From the NCBI RefSeq assembly GCF_036588685.1, contig NC_086375.1:8177916-8241915 (forward strand): a stretch of DNA of 64,000 nt, written 5' to 3'. The notes under the pieces are model-generated. The model did not search any database and had not been told where the DNA came from. It was given only the letters and a program-made list of their open reading frames with translations. This document shows positions 34,701 to 44,668 of this stretch, piece after piece (within the stretch, counting starts at the first letter, position 1; each line of letters begins with the position of its first letter). Origin of the DNA: Mytilus trossulus (Eukaryota > Mollusca > Bivalvia > Mytilida > Mytilidae). The translations under genes were made by a program, and so were the position numbers.

Positions 34701-36330
34701 TCACTGAGACTCAGAGTGAGAGAAGGTATTTCACTTTGTATCTTATCGCCTATTTTCCTACGTTAATTCTAGGAGGAACCCCATTCCTAACTCTTTAAAT
34801 ATTTAATTTCCTTTGGGTCAGTGATCATGACTCCTTTCCGTACACATTCCTTGGTTTAAATTGCGATCGTTTTCTATATAATACTACGTTTATCGACAGC
34901 TAGAGCTAATACTCGACGTGATGTTTTGATTCAAACTTCATTTCCGTAAGGGAGACAACTCGAAACGATAATATGAAAGAATCCATTTCGCCTGAAGGGG
35001 TGTTCTCGTTATAACTTGACGATGAGGAATACATTTATTTTATTTTAAATGATGCATATGATTTAAAATTATGCAACAACAATAACCCTCAATAGCAGAC
35101 ATACATAGGAAAGATCCCATGAGTTATAAATTAATAAATTGAGTGGGGAATCCAGAGCAACCATTCAATCTAATACCCCTTGAAGTCAAGAAAACTACAC
35201 GCATGCGCATAATTACCAAAACAAACCCTGGAACAAGAACGTATATTAAAAATGTTTATTAAACGACCTGGATGGTTCTCTTTTTATTTATGGGAGTACA
35301 ATCTCAAATATCAGTTGCATAACGGTAACAAATAAGAAAAACTCCACTTCAGTTCTTATATGACAGAAATAGATTTATCGGAATTCAGAGAACTCTCGCA
35401 ATTTTATCACAACTAGGGAATTCCCTCTGACGTGTTTCTAAATTTATAAAAACACTAAATATAAATACTGCTTAATTAACTTTCCGTGTTGTTAAAAACA
35501 CGCATATAAGTCAAGAGAAATGTCAAACATGAAGATTATGAAAAGAACATTATAGTAAAGTTGTTTAAGTTCAATCTTTTTGTTTGTTTTTACCTTTTAA
35601 AGCAAGACAATCATAAGAATCTGAGATGTTCCTTCATGTTTAGAATAAAACGATTGACGTGAGGGCAATGCTCTGAGCCACCAGTATAAGTCTACAGATT
35701 GCTTGAAAGCAATCGTATCCCAAAAACACAAAAATACCGAACTCCGAGGAAAATTCAAAAAGGAAAATCAAAAGGCAAAATCAAAAGTCCAAACACATCA
35801 AACGAATGGATAACAACTGTCATATTCCTGACTTGGTACAGGCATTTTTTAATGTAGAAGAAGGTGGATTGAACCTGGTTTTATAGCTAGCTTAACCTCT
35901 CACTTGTATGACAGTCGCATCAAATTCCATTACATTGTCAACGATATGTCTACCTTTTCATTTTTTTTTGTGTTTGTAATATTTTTTATGAAGATTTAAC
36001 TCTTTCCAAGTGTGTTAATTGTTTTGAAAATCGAATTTTCGCTGACTAAGTTATTCGGCGAATCGTTACATCAGGGATGAAACTAATTCATTTTGGCAAA
36101 TGACGATTGGTCACTTCTTGTTAAATTATATGCAAATGGTCAACAGGTCAAGCGAGTTGTTTGACATTGTATTTCTACGTAATTCTCACCGGTCTCAGTT
36201 CACTTATTTCGTTAAACGAAAGATAAGTTAAAATGGTGTCTAATATCTCTTCTGGAATCGATAAAATTGTAGGAGTATGGCATAATTCAGCAGTATTTTC
36301 GCTGAATATTTCTGAATTTCCTTCAGCCAT
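25280..36330 (-). CDS. FBXO28: F-box only protein 28 orthologue, four exons, 358 aa
   Basis: Joining four exons gives 47+83+76+152 = 358 residues, close to the vertebrate length of about 368 as I recall. The F-box is split between exons 1 and 2 (ILSIPEEILDTILTYLSFNE then VCHQINKRCQALLNTGF). The strongly conserved middle reads KKVKSQLPRRESERRNHPLA, RHVDILSAIETRLSLL and CCFIPGK, followed by RAHEFLQELRDISSMAMEHF. The C-terminus is a long coiled coil (QEKKIQNQKKKLNDQ and on) and a basic KRKPLRQTRTSTKRQKT tail, probably a nuclear signal. The family is the substrate-recognition subunit of an SCF (SKP1-CUL1) ubiquitin ligase acting in the nucleus and at mitosis. All splice sites are GT-AG and phases are consistent. 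The ATG at 36330 has a good context (AAAATGG); an upstream in-frame ATG at 36381 would add 17 residues. Introns are 8083, 992 and 899 bases. Confidence 0.93.
26637..26865 (-). CDS. FBXO28: FBXO28 exon 3 (conserved RAHEFLQELRDISSMAM block)
   Basis: The acceptor is TTTTACAG|GTACTTGATG and the donor is ACATCAG|GTAAAAT. It encodes VLDELLKILKAL through SSPDTS plus one base (phase 1). Confidence 0.92.
26993..27429 (+). repeat. Short family A copy in FBXO28 intron 2
   Basis: It starts with AGAGGCTCTCAAAAGCC and CGCTCACCTTG and ends with GCTCACATTCC, TTTGG and GTGAGCTA. It is a shortened copy of the family, antisense to FBXO28. Confidence 0.7.
27858..28106 (-). CDS. FBXO28: FBXO28 exon 2 (rest of F-box and conserved core)
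   Basis: The exon begins after TTTTAACAG with GTT TGC CAT and ends CCTGGCAAG|GTATAA. It encodes 83 residues, VCHQINKRC to CCFIPGK, with no stop. Too few methionines start it for simple ORF calling, so it is easily missed. Confidence 0.92.
28263..31408 (+). repeat. Family A copy in FBXO28 intron 1, split by a complete family B element
   Basis: The start is CTAGAGGCTCTCAAGAGCC, then TGTGTCGCTCACC. The end has GGACGACGGACG arrays, GATGAGAAAAGCTCACTTG and CAGGTGAGCTA. Family B at 28608-30474 is inserted in the AATAACCA phrase of family A. The orientation is antisense to FBXO28. Confidence 0.75.
28608..30474 (+). repeat. Complete family B element with a 161-bp tandem array
   Basis: Subterminal inverted repeats TTTATACGACCGCA (28632-28645) and TGCGGTCGTATAAA (30461-30474) are perfect. 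In the right half CCAAAATC recurs at 29812, 29973, 30134 and 30293, a period of about 161 with CATAAACCTTGTGT and GATTTCTATT in register. Left-half blocks repeat ATCAAAGAACCCCAA and TTTAATTTTGGACC. The element is inserted in family A. Confidence 0.75.
31409..31910. other. Intronic spacer with a family H fragment
   Basis: Positions about 31793-31908 begin AAGAGGGGCAAAAGATACC and match the fragment at 38368. No exon is evident. Confidence 0.45.
31911..33694 (+). repeat. Family A copy in FBXO28 intron 1 with three tandem blocks
   Basis: The start is ACTAGAGGCTTTAAAGAGCC; the end is AGCTCACTTGGCCC, TTT, GGGCCAGGTGAGCT, a near-perfect 14-bp hairpin, followed by AG. TTATAAGCCA recurs at 32451, 32951 and 33453, so the internal block is about 500 bases. 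Confidence 0.78.
33903..34110 (+). repeat. Family E copy in FBXO28 intron 1
   Basis: It has the shared order AAGATGTGG, GCCAATGAGACAACTCTCC, GTACGGCCTTCAACAC, AGCTATAAAGGGCCCC and AAACGGGAAAACCAACGGTC, as in the copies at 41.4, 44.5 and 60.5 kb. Confidence 0.7.
34111..36189 (-). other. Remainder of FBXO28 intron 1
   Basis: It contains an AT dinucleotide run near 34212-34224 and a reversed family F copy at about 35727-35960. A short pyrimidine-rich acceptor-like site at about 34699 followed 28 bases later by GGTATT was noted but not called as an exon. Confidence 0.4.
36190..36330 (-). CDS. FBXO28: FBXO28 exon 1 (N-terminus, start of F-box)
   Basis: The exon encodes 47 residues from MAEGNSEIF to EISELRP and ends at donor CCG|GTGAGAATT in phase 0. 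Confidence 0.9.
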
Positions 36331-38822
36331 TTTCGGAACCAGGTATATGTTAAAATTAAGAGTCGTACGAGGAACGGACATGATTTTTTGTGCGCAAATT
36401 ACGGATTTACAGATTTCACGAGAAGAGATCTAGAGAGTAAAGCTAAGTCAATATATTCTTACTCCACTCTCGTTGAAATCTTACTTTTTTTAGTATTATT
36501 TCCAAAAATTCAAAACATGTGAAAAATATCAATCCATTTAAAAAAAAAATATGATTATATATGAAACTATTTTATACTATGTGAAAAAATTGCGTAGTTT
36601 TTTTAATTTTCAAATTGTGTAGCCAATACGGTCAGTGTCGTCAGAGACAAATTTCAAATAATATTGGTAAAATTCCAACTGATTGGTAGCAGGCTAATGT
36701 TGTATAAAAAGGTGACAAGCATAACTTTAATAATTATAGACCAGTTTCATGTTAATGATATGTCACATAGTGTAAAATGCATGATTTCAATCCTGAAAAG
36801 TCACGATATGTAAATACGTATCTTTATTTTTTTTTAACCCTTTCGCTTATGATTATACATTGCGCAATCATGTTTTAGAATCAATAAAAGACAGTTAATA
36901 TTTAGGCGTAACTAAACCATGGTCTTGACTGGAGAATACACAACTTTTTGTGTGCTTATAGTGTTTTATTTTGCGTGTGCTACTCCGATATAAATACTAC
37001 ATGCTACTGTGTGCTGATATTTGACATTTGTTGTAATCTGTAATATATAACTTGCTTAGCTTTTATTCTGCATGTGCTATCTATGTTCCAGCTCAAGCGA
37101 GAAAATCAATCTCGTTGAGATAATCAACGATAATCTATAATTATTAAATCATGTATATGTTTTGTTTATTAATATCAGTCGGTTTAAAGAGCTCTTAAGA
37201 GCTCATATTCATTGTTATTTTGTATATATGCAACCGACTTTAAATAAAGATTACTTTACTTTACTTTTTATTTACACATAAACAATATTACCTAAAAGGT
37301 AAATAAAAAATATGTTTTCTTCGTGGAAACTTAACAAACAGCACACGTAAGGTTACTTGCGTGACATTTGGGGAGAGTAAAAAAAAAAACTAACATTTAT
37401 CATGGCATACATGTTAATGGATTCAATTTGTTTTTCGTTTGATATATTGATATAATCGTCTGAGCAAAACAAAACGGTACAACTACATGCATTTTTATGT
37501 ATTTTACACTCTAGCTGATAACGGTGTGCTCAATTTAAAGTCATATCGCAAGAAAACAAAATGGAATACTTTATTTCAAACCATTTTATTCGATGAAATA
37601 AAATTAAACAAGAAAATAGTATTTCATGCGCAACACAACAGTCTGTCTTTCCCTTTGCCAATTAAAACAAATAAAACTTTTTTTTAAAATAGCAATACAA
37701 GCAAACTGAAAGGATGTTTCATTTTCCCCAATTATCAGAAAGGAAGCAAAAAAGTTTTAGAACCACAAATGATTTAAAACATTTCTGGATTCCGTTTGTA
37801 TGTATTTAACTAAAATGGACAATATTCTACCTTTTAATTTCAATTAAATAATTTTTTTTCAAGATTAACGCCGCTAATTTGCACTTTTGATATAGCTGTT
37901 ATATTTGCCACTGGACACTGATATAACATCAATGAATGAATTCGAGTATGTTGCGCGTTACTGTTGAAAATTGATTAAAACTCCTTTCCAATATTTAGTA
38001 CAAGCCTTATTCAAATATTATTCATTCAACACATATTTTATTCATTAGTACTATATTAAAATTACAACAACGAACAATCAAATAAAATACCGAATACGCC
38101 ATTTTGACCATTTCAGTTTCTTGGACTTTTTATTCTATTAAACCACAAGATTAATGTAGAAACAATTCGAGTAATTCTTGTGTTTTTACTTTATATATAT
38201 ATAGTAAAATGCAACAAACGATTGCTGCTGTTCAAAATCAAATTATTTCAAAGATATGATATCTTAAACGACAAAATTAAAATCAAATGTTTATGTGACA
38301 TATATTTTCTCTTACTTTCATTATTGAATAATGGTAATGTGTTCAATATTACAATAAAATTCACATCATGAAAGAGGGACGAAAGATACCAGAGGGACAG
38401 TCAAACTCATAAATCATAAATAAAGTGTAGGGAGTGAACCTAGTTCCCCTCTACATGCCATTTTTTATGTTTGTATATCAACTCCAATTGAAAATTTACT
38501 AAGCTTCATATGAATTTTCTCTAGAATTAGACAATCAGTTTCTCTTGATATACAGTTATTCGTATATTTTTGCTACTTATGTGTCATGCGTTTGATGTAA
38601 CAGTTTATCAGTCTGATCTCTATGACGATTTTTTATAATCTTACTTAATATACCATGTAAATAAAGGTCATTGGTACCATTATCATACACAGACTGCATG
38701 GTACACATAAGTTTTGTTTGCATGGTATGTATTGGTTTCAGAATCACTTCCGGGTCTTCGATAATAATAACTAACCTTATTCTTATAAGTGCAAGTTTTA
38801 GTTACCCGCTCATGACTAAAAA
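36331..38822. other. AT-rich spacer between FBXO28 and the first tandem RING/B-box gene
   Basis: The FBXO28 promoter should lie just above 36330. A palindrome AGAGCTCTTAAGAGCTC lies near 37188-37204, and an AATAAAGATTACTTTACTTTAC tail near 37242-37265 resembles the 3' end of a retroposed element. Family H (AAAGAGGGACGAAAGATACC) lies at about 38368-38425. No gene is supported. Confidence 0.45.
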
Positions 38823-40751
38823 ATGGCTGAATGCTTGAACAGAAAGCTGGAATTTGATAATGTTAAGTGCGGAATTTGTCTTTCAGCTTTTACCAAACCT
38901 ATTTTACTGAGTTGCTTTCATATATTTTGTACTCCTTGTGTTACAAAACTGACTGAAGGTAAGATGTCATTGGTTTGTCCGCTATGCAGGGCGGAACATA
39001 TGCTTCCGGATAATGGTGTTGAAGGTTTAACCCTTTATCCGTACACTCAAGAGGGATCTCCTTATGATACAAACGTAATCAGTCTTTGTCAAATGTGTGG
39101 CAACGGCAAAAACTTAGTTTCAAAATGTATTGACTGTAACAGCATTATGTGTTCAGAATGTAATGCATATCATCTTAAGCACTTAACTTTTAAGACACAC
39201 AAAACGGAGAAAATAGAAATGAGATGTGACGAAATTAGATTGCCAGAGACAAACATGATTATAGATGACACGTGTGAAACGCATCAAGAAGACATTTCAC
39301 TTTTCTATGAATCCTGTAATAGAGCAATCTGTAATGAATGTAAAACAACAGATCACATATTTCATAAAATAAAACATATAACGTTTCCAGTCCAGAAAAG
39401 GAGAAACTTTTTGCAATCAGCAATTAGCGCAATTAAATCAAAGATCACGGCAATAAACCAGGAGAAAGACATTTTCAAATTTGAAGAACAAGTTTTCTAT
39501 AAACTGTGCAGACAGGGAAAAGAAGAACTAAGAACGCATGCAACAAGATCAAAAGAAACTGTATGCAAAATAATAGACGTTTTAGCAGATACAAATTTGC
39601 AAAAGATTGATGAATTGCAGAAACAAGAAATAAAAGCAATAAATACCCACCAAGATGAACTTGAAACGAGGACGTTGTCTTTGCAATGCTTGCAAAGGAG
39701 CACTGAAGACATTGTAAACTTGAGTAGTAATGGAAAGTTGTTTAACCATTATGCGTTCCTTTACCCGACATTAACAAAAGCAATTAAGCAGGAGAATACA
39801 TTTACCGTGTCTATCCCACAGTTCTGCTCTGGTAATCCAATCGAGCACACGTATATAGGAAAATGTTTTGGCAAGGTTATTAAACGGAAACAACACAGTG
39901 CTGCAAGTGAATCGGAAACCCACATTTATTCGCTACCATTGATTTGCGACGTAACTAATTTTACAAAGGTAACCTCTTTTAATATTCCTGACATTGTAAG
40001 TTTATTTGGTATATGCGAAAACAAGGCATGGATACACGTTGCTCCAAGAAAAGATAAATATGTTAAACTTTATTCTGTAAATGATTCAGAACCAATTGCA
40101 ACGCTTGAAGTTAAAGTTCCAGATAATCACCGTATACTGCGGGCCACAGAAAATGAACTTTGGGCAATAAGTGGTTCTGTTTTATGTAGGAATACAATAG
40201 ACAAAGGCAATGGTATAAAAACTGAGAAGATAGTACGTCTACATGAATTCGAAGACGTTACATTTTCATTAATTGATGAAAACCGTGTTGTCGCATTTTC
40301 GAAAAACGATAAATGTTTTTCCGAGGTGAAGATCGATGGAGATAGGCCAGTCTTTGTAAATGATACAACATTTAAAACTATTCCTGCAGATGATAAACTT
40401 GCTGATCTTATAACCACTGAACCTTTCATGATAACCGTAACCTTATCAAATAAAATTTTACTGACGTGCAAGAACAAAGTCATAACCGTTGACAGAAACT
40501 TTAATTTAAACAACGTTCACGAGAACAAAGGATCTGATTTCAAGGGCATCTGTGGAGATCCGTATGGAAATATATTTATAGTAGATTATAATTTGAGCAA
40601 AATATGTCTGTTTAATTCTAACGGGGATTTTATTCATTATGTGTCAATGCGAGAAATTAAATATCCAGTGTACATTACTCGTGATTCAGTTGGTAATATA
40701 TGGTGCGCTGATAATTTTGGAGGTCGTGTAATGGTATTATCTTATCTCTGA
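38823..40751 (+). CDS. RING/B-box/beta-propeller protein, tandem paralogue 1, 642 aa
   Basis: The RING is C16-x2-C19-x11-C31-x-H33-x2-C36-x2-C39-x12-C52-x2-C55. A first B-box spans about 89-131 (CQMCGNGKNLVSKCIDC, CSEC, H-rich end). B-box2 begins C151-E-T-H154, but the third zinc ligand is Tyr162 (TAT) where both paralogues have Cys. A coiled coil follows (about 195-310). The C-terminal half is a probable beta-propeller with two recognisable NHL-like blades at the end (CGDPYGNIFIVDYNLSKICL, then YITRDSVGNIWCADNFGG). The family is the TRIM type without a named vertebrate partner; E3 ubiquitin ligase activity in the cytosol is inferred. It is intronless and starts with AAAAATGGCT. Paralogues lie at 51.5 and 57.0 kb in the same orientation. 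Confidence 0.88.
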   Translation: MAECLNRKLEFDNVKCGICLSAFTKPILLSCFHIFCTPCVTKLTEGKMSLVCPLCRAEHMLPDNGVEGLTLYPYTQEGSPYDTNVISLCQMCGNGKNLVSKCIDCNSIMCSECNAYHLKHLTFKTHKTEKIEMRCDEIRLPETNMIIDDTCETHQEDISLFYESCNRAICNECKTTDHIFHKIKHITFPVQKRRNFLQSAISAIKSKITAINQEKDIFKFEEQVFYKLCRQGKEELRTHATRSKETVCKIIDVLADTNLQKIDELQKQEIKAINTHQDELETRTLSLQCLQRSTEDIVNLSSNGKLFNHYAFLYPTLTKAIKQENTFTVSIPQFCSGNPIEHTYIGKCFGKVIKRKQHSAASESETHIYSLPLICDVTNFTKVTSFNIPDIVSLFGICENKAWIHVAPRKDKYVKLYSVNDSEPIATLEVKVPDNHRILRATENELWAISGSVLCRNTIDKGNGIKTEKIVRLHEFEDVTFSLIDENRVVAFSKNDKCFSEVKIDGDRPVFVNDTTFKTIPADDKLADLITTEPFMITVTLSNKILLTCKNKVITVDRNFNLNNVHENKGSDFKGICGDPYGNIFIVDYNLSKICLFNSNGDFIHYVSMREIKYPVYITRDSVGNIWCADNFGGRVMVLSYL

Positions 40752-41429
40752 GTTAAAAATTCTACATGTTCTAAGCAATTGAGATAAGTGAATATTTTAA
40801 CATCTACAAAGGATAACGGTAAATCACAGAAAGACAACATTTGACTTACAATAATTACACTGATGTTTACGAAATCACTTTTTTATGTCTACATGTATAA
40901 TGTTAATGCACATTTAACGTAAGTTGACATTGGATGGTTTGATTTCATATCTATAGTTTAGAGATTAAGTGACACATATCAAAATTACTGCGTCTTTGTA
41001 ATATTTATTTACTTGCTTGTTTGTATTTATAGTCACTTGTGATTTTTTGTCAGACGTTTGTTTACAAAGTTTAAGTTGAAGGATCCCAATTATTGTCACG
41101 TCAACTAATTTTGTCGGTTTTGATAAAACCAGATTGAAAACTAAAATAAAATCACAAAAAATACTGAACTCTGAGGAAAATTCTAAAAGGAACGTCCATA
41201 ATCAAATGGCAAAATCAAAAGCTGTAACACATCAAACAAATGGATAACAAATGTCATATTCCTGACTTGGCACAAGCATTTTCTCATGTAGAAAATTGTA
41301 AATTAAACTGGTTTTATAGCTGGCCAAACCTCTCACTTGCATCATTTACTTCGGAAAAGCAGGAATATGACAATTATTGACCATTTGTTCTGCTAGACTC
41401 CCTTTTTGAAATTTACATTGGACTTCATA
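40752..41429. other. 3' flank with a reversed family F copy
   Basis: An AATAAA lies at 41149. Positions about 41130-41345 are family F on the minus strand (AACTCTGAGGAAAATTC, then ACATCAAACAAATGGATAAC, then TCATATTCCTGACTTGG). No gene is seen. Confidence 0.5.
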
Positions 41430-42200
41430 TATAAAAAAAAGATGTGGTATGATTGCCAACGAGACAACTATCCACAAAAGACCAAAATGACACAAACATT
41501 AACAACTATAGGTCACAGTACGGCCTTCAACAATGAGCAAAACCCATACCGCATAGTCAGCTATAAAAGGCCCCGATAAGACAATGTAAAACAATTCAAA
41601 CGAGAAAACTAACGGCCTTATTTATGTAAAAAAAATGAACGAAAAACAAATATGTAACATATAAACAAACGACAGGCTCCTGACTTGGGACAGGCACATA
41701 TGTTATAATAAAATTTTGTCTTTGGCAATTCATAGTTGTTATAGAAAAATTATGAATTGCCAAAGACAAAATTTTATTATAACACATACATAAATAATGT
41801 GGCGGGGTTAAACATGTTAGCGGGATCCCAACCCTCCCCTTAACCTTGGACAGTGGTATAACAGTACAAAATGAGAACGAACTATAAAAATCAGTTGAAA
41901 AAGGATGAACTCATCAGATGGACAAAAATACAAGTGGACGTGGCCGGGTACTTATACATCCCGACACAAAAAAGACACAATGAACAGATCTGAGAGTACT
42001 CGCAGTTATCTGACAGTTAGTTCAAAGCAACTAACAACTAACAAAAAAAAACCATGCCTCTAAGACTAAACAATCAATCCGTACACATCCAACATACAAT
42101 GGATTTAGTATAAAGACGTCATTAACAGCCAGAGAAAAACCTGACCTTGTGCAATGCCAAGTAACAGGTATCGCCAGATTGTAGATCCATGAAAATGTAA
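41430..42200 (+). repeat. Long family E copy carrying an 84-bp hairpin insertion
   Basis: It starts AAGATGTGGTATGATTGCC and continues through GTACGGCCTTCAACAATGAG, AAAGGCCCCGATAAG, GACAGGCTCCTGACTTGGG and CATGTTAGCGGGATCCC. The shorter copy at 60.49 kb follows the same order without the hairpin. Confidence 0.7.
41701..41784. mobile_element. 84-bp perfect hairpin (mini-MITE) inserted in family E
   Basis: Arms 41701-41734 and 41751-41784 are perfect 34-base inverted repeats, beginning TGTTATAATAAAATTTTGTC, around a 16-base loop. CATA flanks both sides. The homologous place in the family E copy near 60785 (GGGACAAGAACATACAACC) lacks the hairpin, which is an empty-site comparison inside the window. 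Confidence 0.8.
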
Positions 42201-42255
42201 ATGTATATAACATACTAGTAATATTTAGTTAGCTTTTAATATACTGATAACAAAA

Positions 42256-42657
42256 TCAATATTTATACCAACAAACAATATTCAAAGATCTTATTACAGT
42301 GTTGAATAAGTAACCTTTTAGAATAAGTTTATTTAAAGGAGCGACAAGTTTACATGGATCATTTCGAAATTTCCGGGCGCGGTTAACAAAATTTTCGTAA
42401 AAATGAGGATGTGCTATCCCGTTTGAAATAAGTTTTCTACAGGTACAACCAAACTTCAATACCAAATCTTTATATCTATGGAAAAAGTTAGTAAAGGTTT
42501 TAAGTAATTTATGATAACAATATACCTGGTTTAATAATTTACCAGTAACACATAGGTTGCGTTTTTTAAAATCAAAAACGTCACAACAGACACGAGCATA
42601 GCGAACAAATTGTGAAATATAAACACTGTAAGATGGTGCAAAAGGAACATCACCATC
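42256..42657 (-). pseudogene. C-terminal fragment of a retroelement reverse-transcriptase protein
   Basis: The frame is open from 42657 without a start codon and encodes DGDVPFAPSYSVYISQFVRY, then KRNLCVTGKLLNQ, then YKDLVLKFGCTCRKLISNG and HPHFYENFVNRARKF. I recognise this as the tail of a reverse-transcriptase ORF common in marine invertebrate genomes; I do not assign the clade. The upstream part of the element is absent and the frame begins right after a TAA, so this is a 5'-truncated relic. Confidence 0.7.
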
Positions 42658-43321
42658 TTAAAATTGTTGTTTTGTTATTTTTTATACCTTACATTTCTAA
42701 ACAGTGAATGCGTATAATCCTCTAGGGTTGTTACACGTCTACATCGTCTGAACTGATGTTTACTTTCACTGCATTACATATAACATGTATAATCAACAAA
42801 AGATAAGTTTCTTAACAGTAAATAAAGACAACAGTAGTATACCGCTGTTCAAAACTCATAAATCCATGGACAAAAAGTCGGGGTAACAAACTAAAACTAA
42901 GGGAAACGCATTAAACATAAGAGGAGTACAACGACACAACATTAAAATGTAACACACACAGAAACGCACTAAACATTAGACAAAATCCAATGAGAATAAC
43001 AGATATAACATCAAAACCAATTTTATGAATTTGAGATACCGAAGTCTGTGTTCATTTTTAATATTCAACTAACAACACAGATAACCGGGAATTATTATCG
43101 TCACCAAGAACACTATATGAAACATACTGCTTTAAAAAAAGGACAGAAACAATGACAAACAAATACCATTTCTTGAGAAGAAAGAATGCACTTGTCAATC
43201 GCTAGAGTATTCCTCGTGATTTAGAATTTGTAAATGATTTTGTTGGAATCAATAAACATTTTATGGGTTTGCATTAATTTCTGTTCATGTATTATGGTAT
43301 CAACTTTATTTGGCATTTAAA
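42658..43321. other. Spacer with reversed family G copy
   Basis: Positions about 42830-43010 (GGGTAACAAACTAAAACTAA, GGGAAACGCATTAAACATAA, CAACGACACAACATTAAAAT) are family G on the minus strand. Nothing else is recognised. Confidence 0.5.
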
Positions 43322-43343
43322 ACTTTTTAGGATTCGAGAGTCA

Positions 43344-43381
43344 CTGATGAGTATTTTTAGACGAAACGCGCGTCTGGCGTA
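43344..43381 (+). ncRNA. Hammerhead-like ribozyme motif (repeat about 43322-43425)
   Basis: The plus strand reads CTGATGA, GTAT/AGAC (one mismatch), GAAA, ACGC/GCGT stem III and GTA. The flank GTCCTGGTATCCATGATGAG identifies the same subfamily as the 20.7-kb copy. Confidence 0.55.
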
Positions 43382-43425
43382 TATACTAAATTTAGTCCTG
43401 GTATCCATGATGAGTTTATTTTCAA

Positions 43426-43808
43426 AGGAACGCACTCATGGGATCTCGACAGATGACATACATTACAACATTATCTTAATATTATCTTCATTGTAATTTT
43501 TTGTTACTATTTTTCCATAATTAATAATGTTGTTGTTGTTTTTGTTATTTAGTCCGTTCACACGTCGTACAAAAGAAGATAGTTCTTTGATGATAACATT
43601 AAACATGCCATTTATTCTGCACAAGATGCAAATTTTGACAATAAATTTCTCTTCACTGTCAAAATATTTGCAAATAAAACACGTATGAATAAAAATGAAC
43701 AGATTATAGACTAAATAGAACAATTTGACGGAAACTATTTAATTTTCTGAAAGAAAGCTCCTTTTGATTGATTTTTTTAAAATTCACAATTATAAAACTA
43801 CGCTTAAG
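43426..43808. other. AT-rich spacer, nothing recognised
   Basis: There is no supported gene or repeat; TTG/TTA microsatellite-like runs occur near 43527-43550. Confidence 0.4.
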
Positions 43809-44268
43809 CCCCAGTCCCACTAGACCACGATCGCACCACGCTCACCGCGATCTAAATTAAATGCAGATCGTGGCGAGGTCGCGGTATGAGCGGCATGAAA
43901 ATATAAATTTTCGTTGCTTTCACGATGCTACTACGTCCTCATTACGCTTCTGCAACGATCCCGCTACGATTATAACACGTTCTCACCGCGCTTATTCTGC
44001 GACCTTACTACGCTTATCAAGATCTTTCTACGCTCATCACGTTCTCACTACGACCATACCACGAGCTATTTGATTGCAACACGATCTTACCACGCTTCTA
44101 CTGCTTACTGCGATTAAATCACGTTCTTACCACGATAACACTACGTTCAAACCGCGATCTTACTACGCTCTCAGCAATAACGTCAATATCGTGTTCCATA
44201 TCAATACAGTATCATTCCTTTATTTCTATTTCCGATTAATACGTAGATTTCTCGAAAAAAATACAATC

Positions 44269-44436
44269 ATGCCACCAAAATCTACTAGAACACGTAGGCG
44301 TGGTGTTAGGGTTGATGTAGAGGCAGATGGAGATATGATAGTAACGAATTTTGATCAAGAGAGATGTCGGACCGACCAATCCGACCTAAAATACAACCTA
44401 CTGCTGGTCCATAAAGCTAAAATGTCGATTTTTTAG
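44269..44436 (+). CDS. Small ORF inside the foldback element, 55 aa, unknown
   Basis: The frame starts MPPKSTRTRRRGVRVDVEAD and ends KMSIF. The start is basic and the rest is mixed. Base composition differs from the ACG-rich arms. A Family E copy starts about 25 bases after the stop, and a second short open stretch (MVEPLEKMDKKYQLHT) follows that copy near 44680, so it may be a remnant of an element-encoded protein. I do not recognise a family. Confidence 0.35.
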   Translation: MPPKSTRTRRRGVRVDVEADGDMIVTNFDQERCRTDQSDLKYNLLLVHKAKMSIF

Positions 44437-44461
44437 TGAACAATAGCAGATATGAAACAGA

Positions 44462-44668
44462 GGTGTCAATAGATATAGGAAGATGTGGTAGAGCGCCAAA
44501 GAGACAACTCTCAATCCAAGTAACAATTTTTAAAAGTAACAATTATAGACCAAGATACGGCCTTCAACACGGAGCCTTGGCTTACACCGAACAGCAAGAT
44601 ATAAAAGGCCCCAAACATTACTAGTGTAAATCAATTCAAACGGGAAAACCAACGGTCTAATTTATATG
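44462..44668 (+). repeat. Family E copy nested in the foldback element
   Basis: It has the order AAGATGTGG, GAGACAACTCTC, ATACGGCCTTCAACACGGAG, AAAGGCCCC and AAACGGGAAAACCAACGGTC, closest to the copy at 33.9 kb. Confidence 0.7.

Noticed and set aside
34699-34728. Possible 28-base micro-exon in FBXO28 intron 1 on the plus strand
   Set aside because: A good acceptor and a GT follow each other, but the strand is opposite to FBXO28 and there is no adjoining coding sequence.
36331-36381. Upstream ATG of FBXO28 adding 17 residues
   Set aside because: The ATG at 36330 has the better context and gives an acidic N-terminus before the F-box; the extra residues look like 5' UTR.
43861-44436. Overlapping arginine- and serine-rich open frames (RSRYERHENINF, TTLLLLTAIKSRSYHD and similar)
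   Set aside because: These come from the degenerate TACG/CTC repeats of the foldback arm. Only the frame from 44269 has non-repeat composition.
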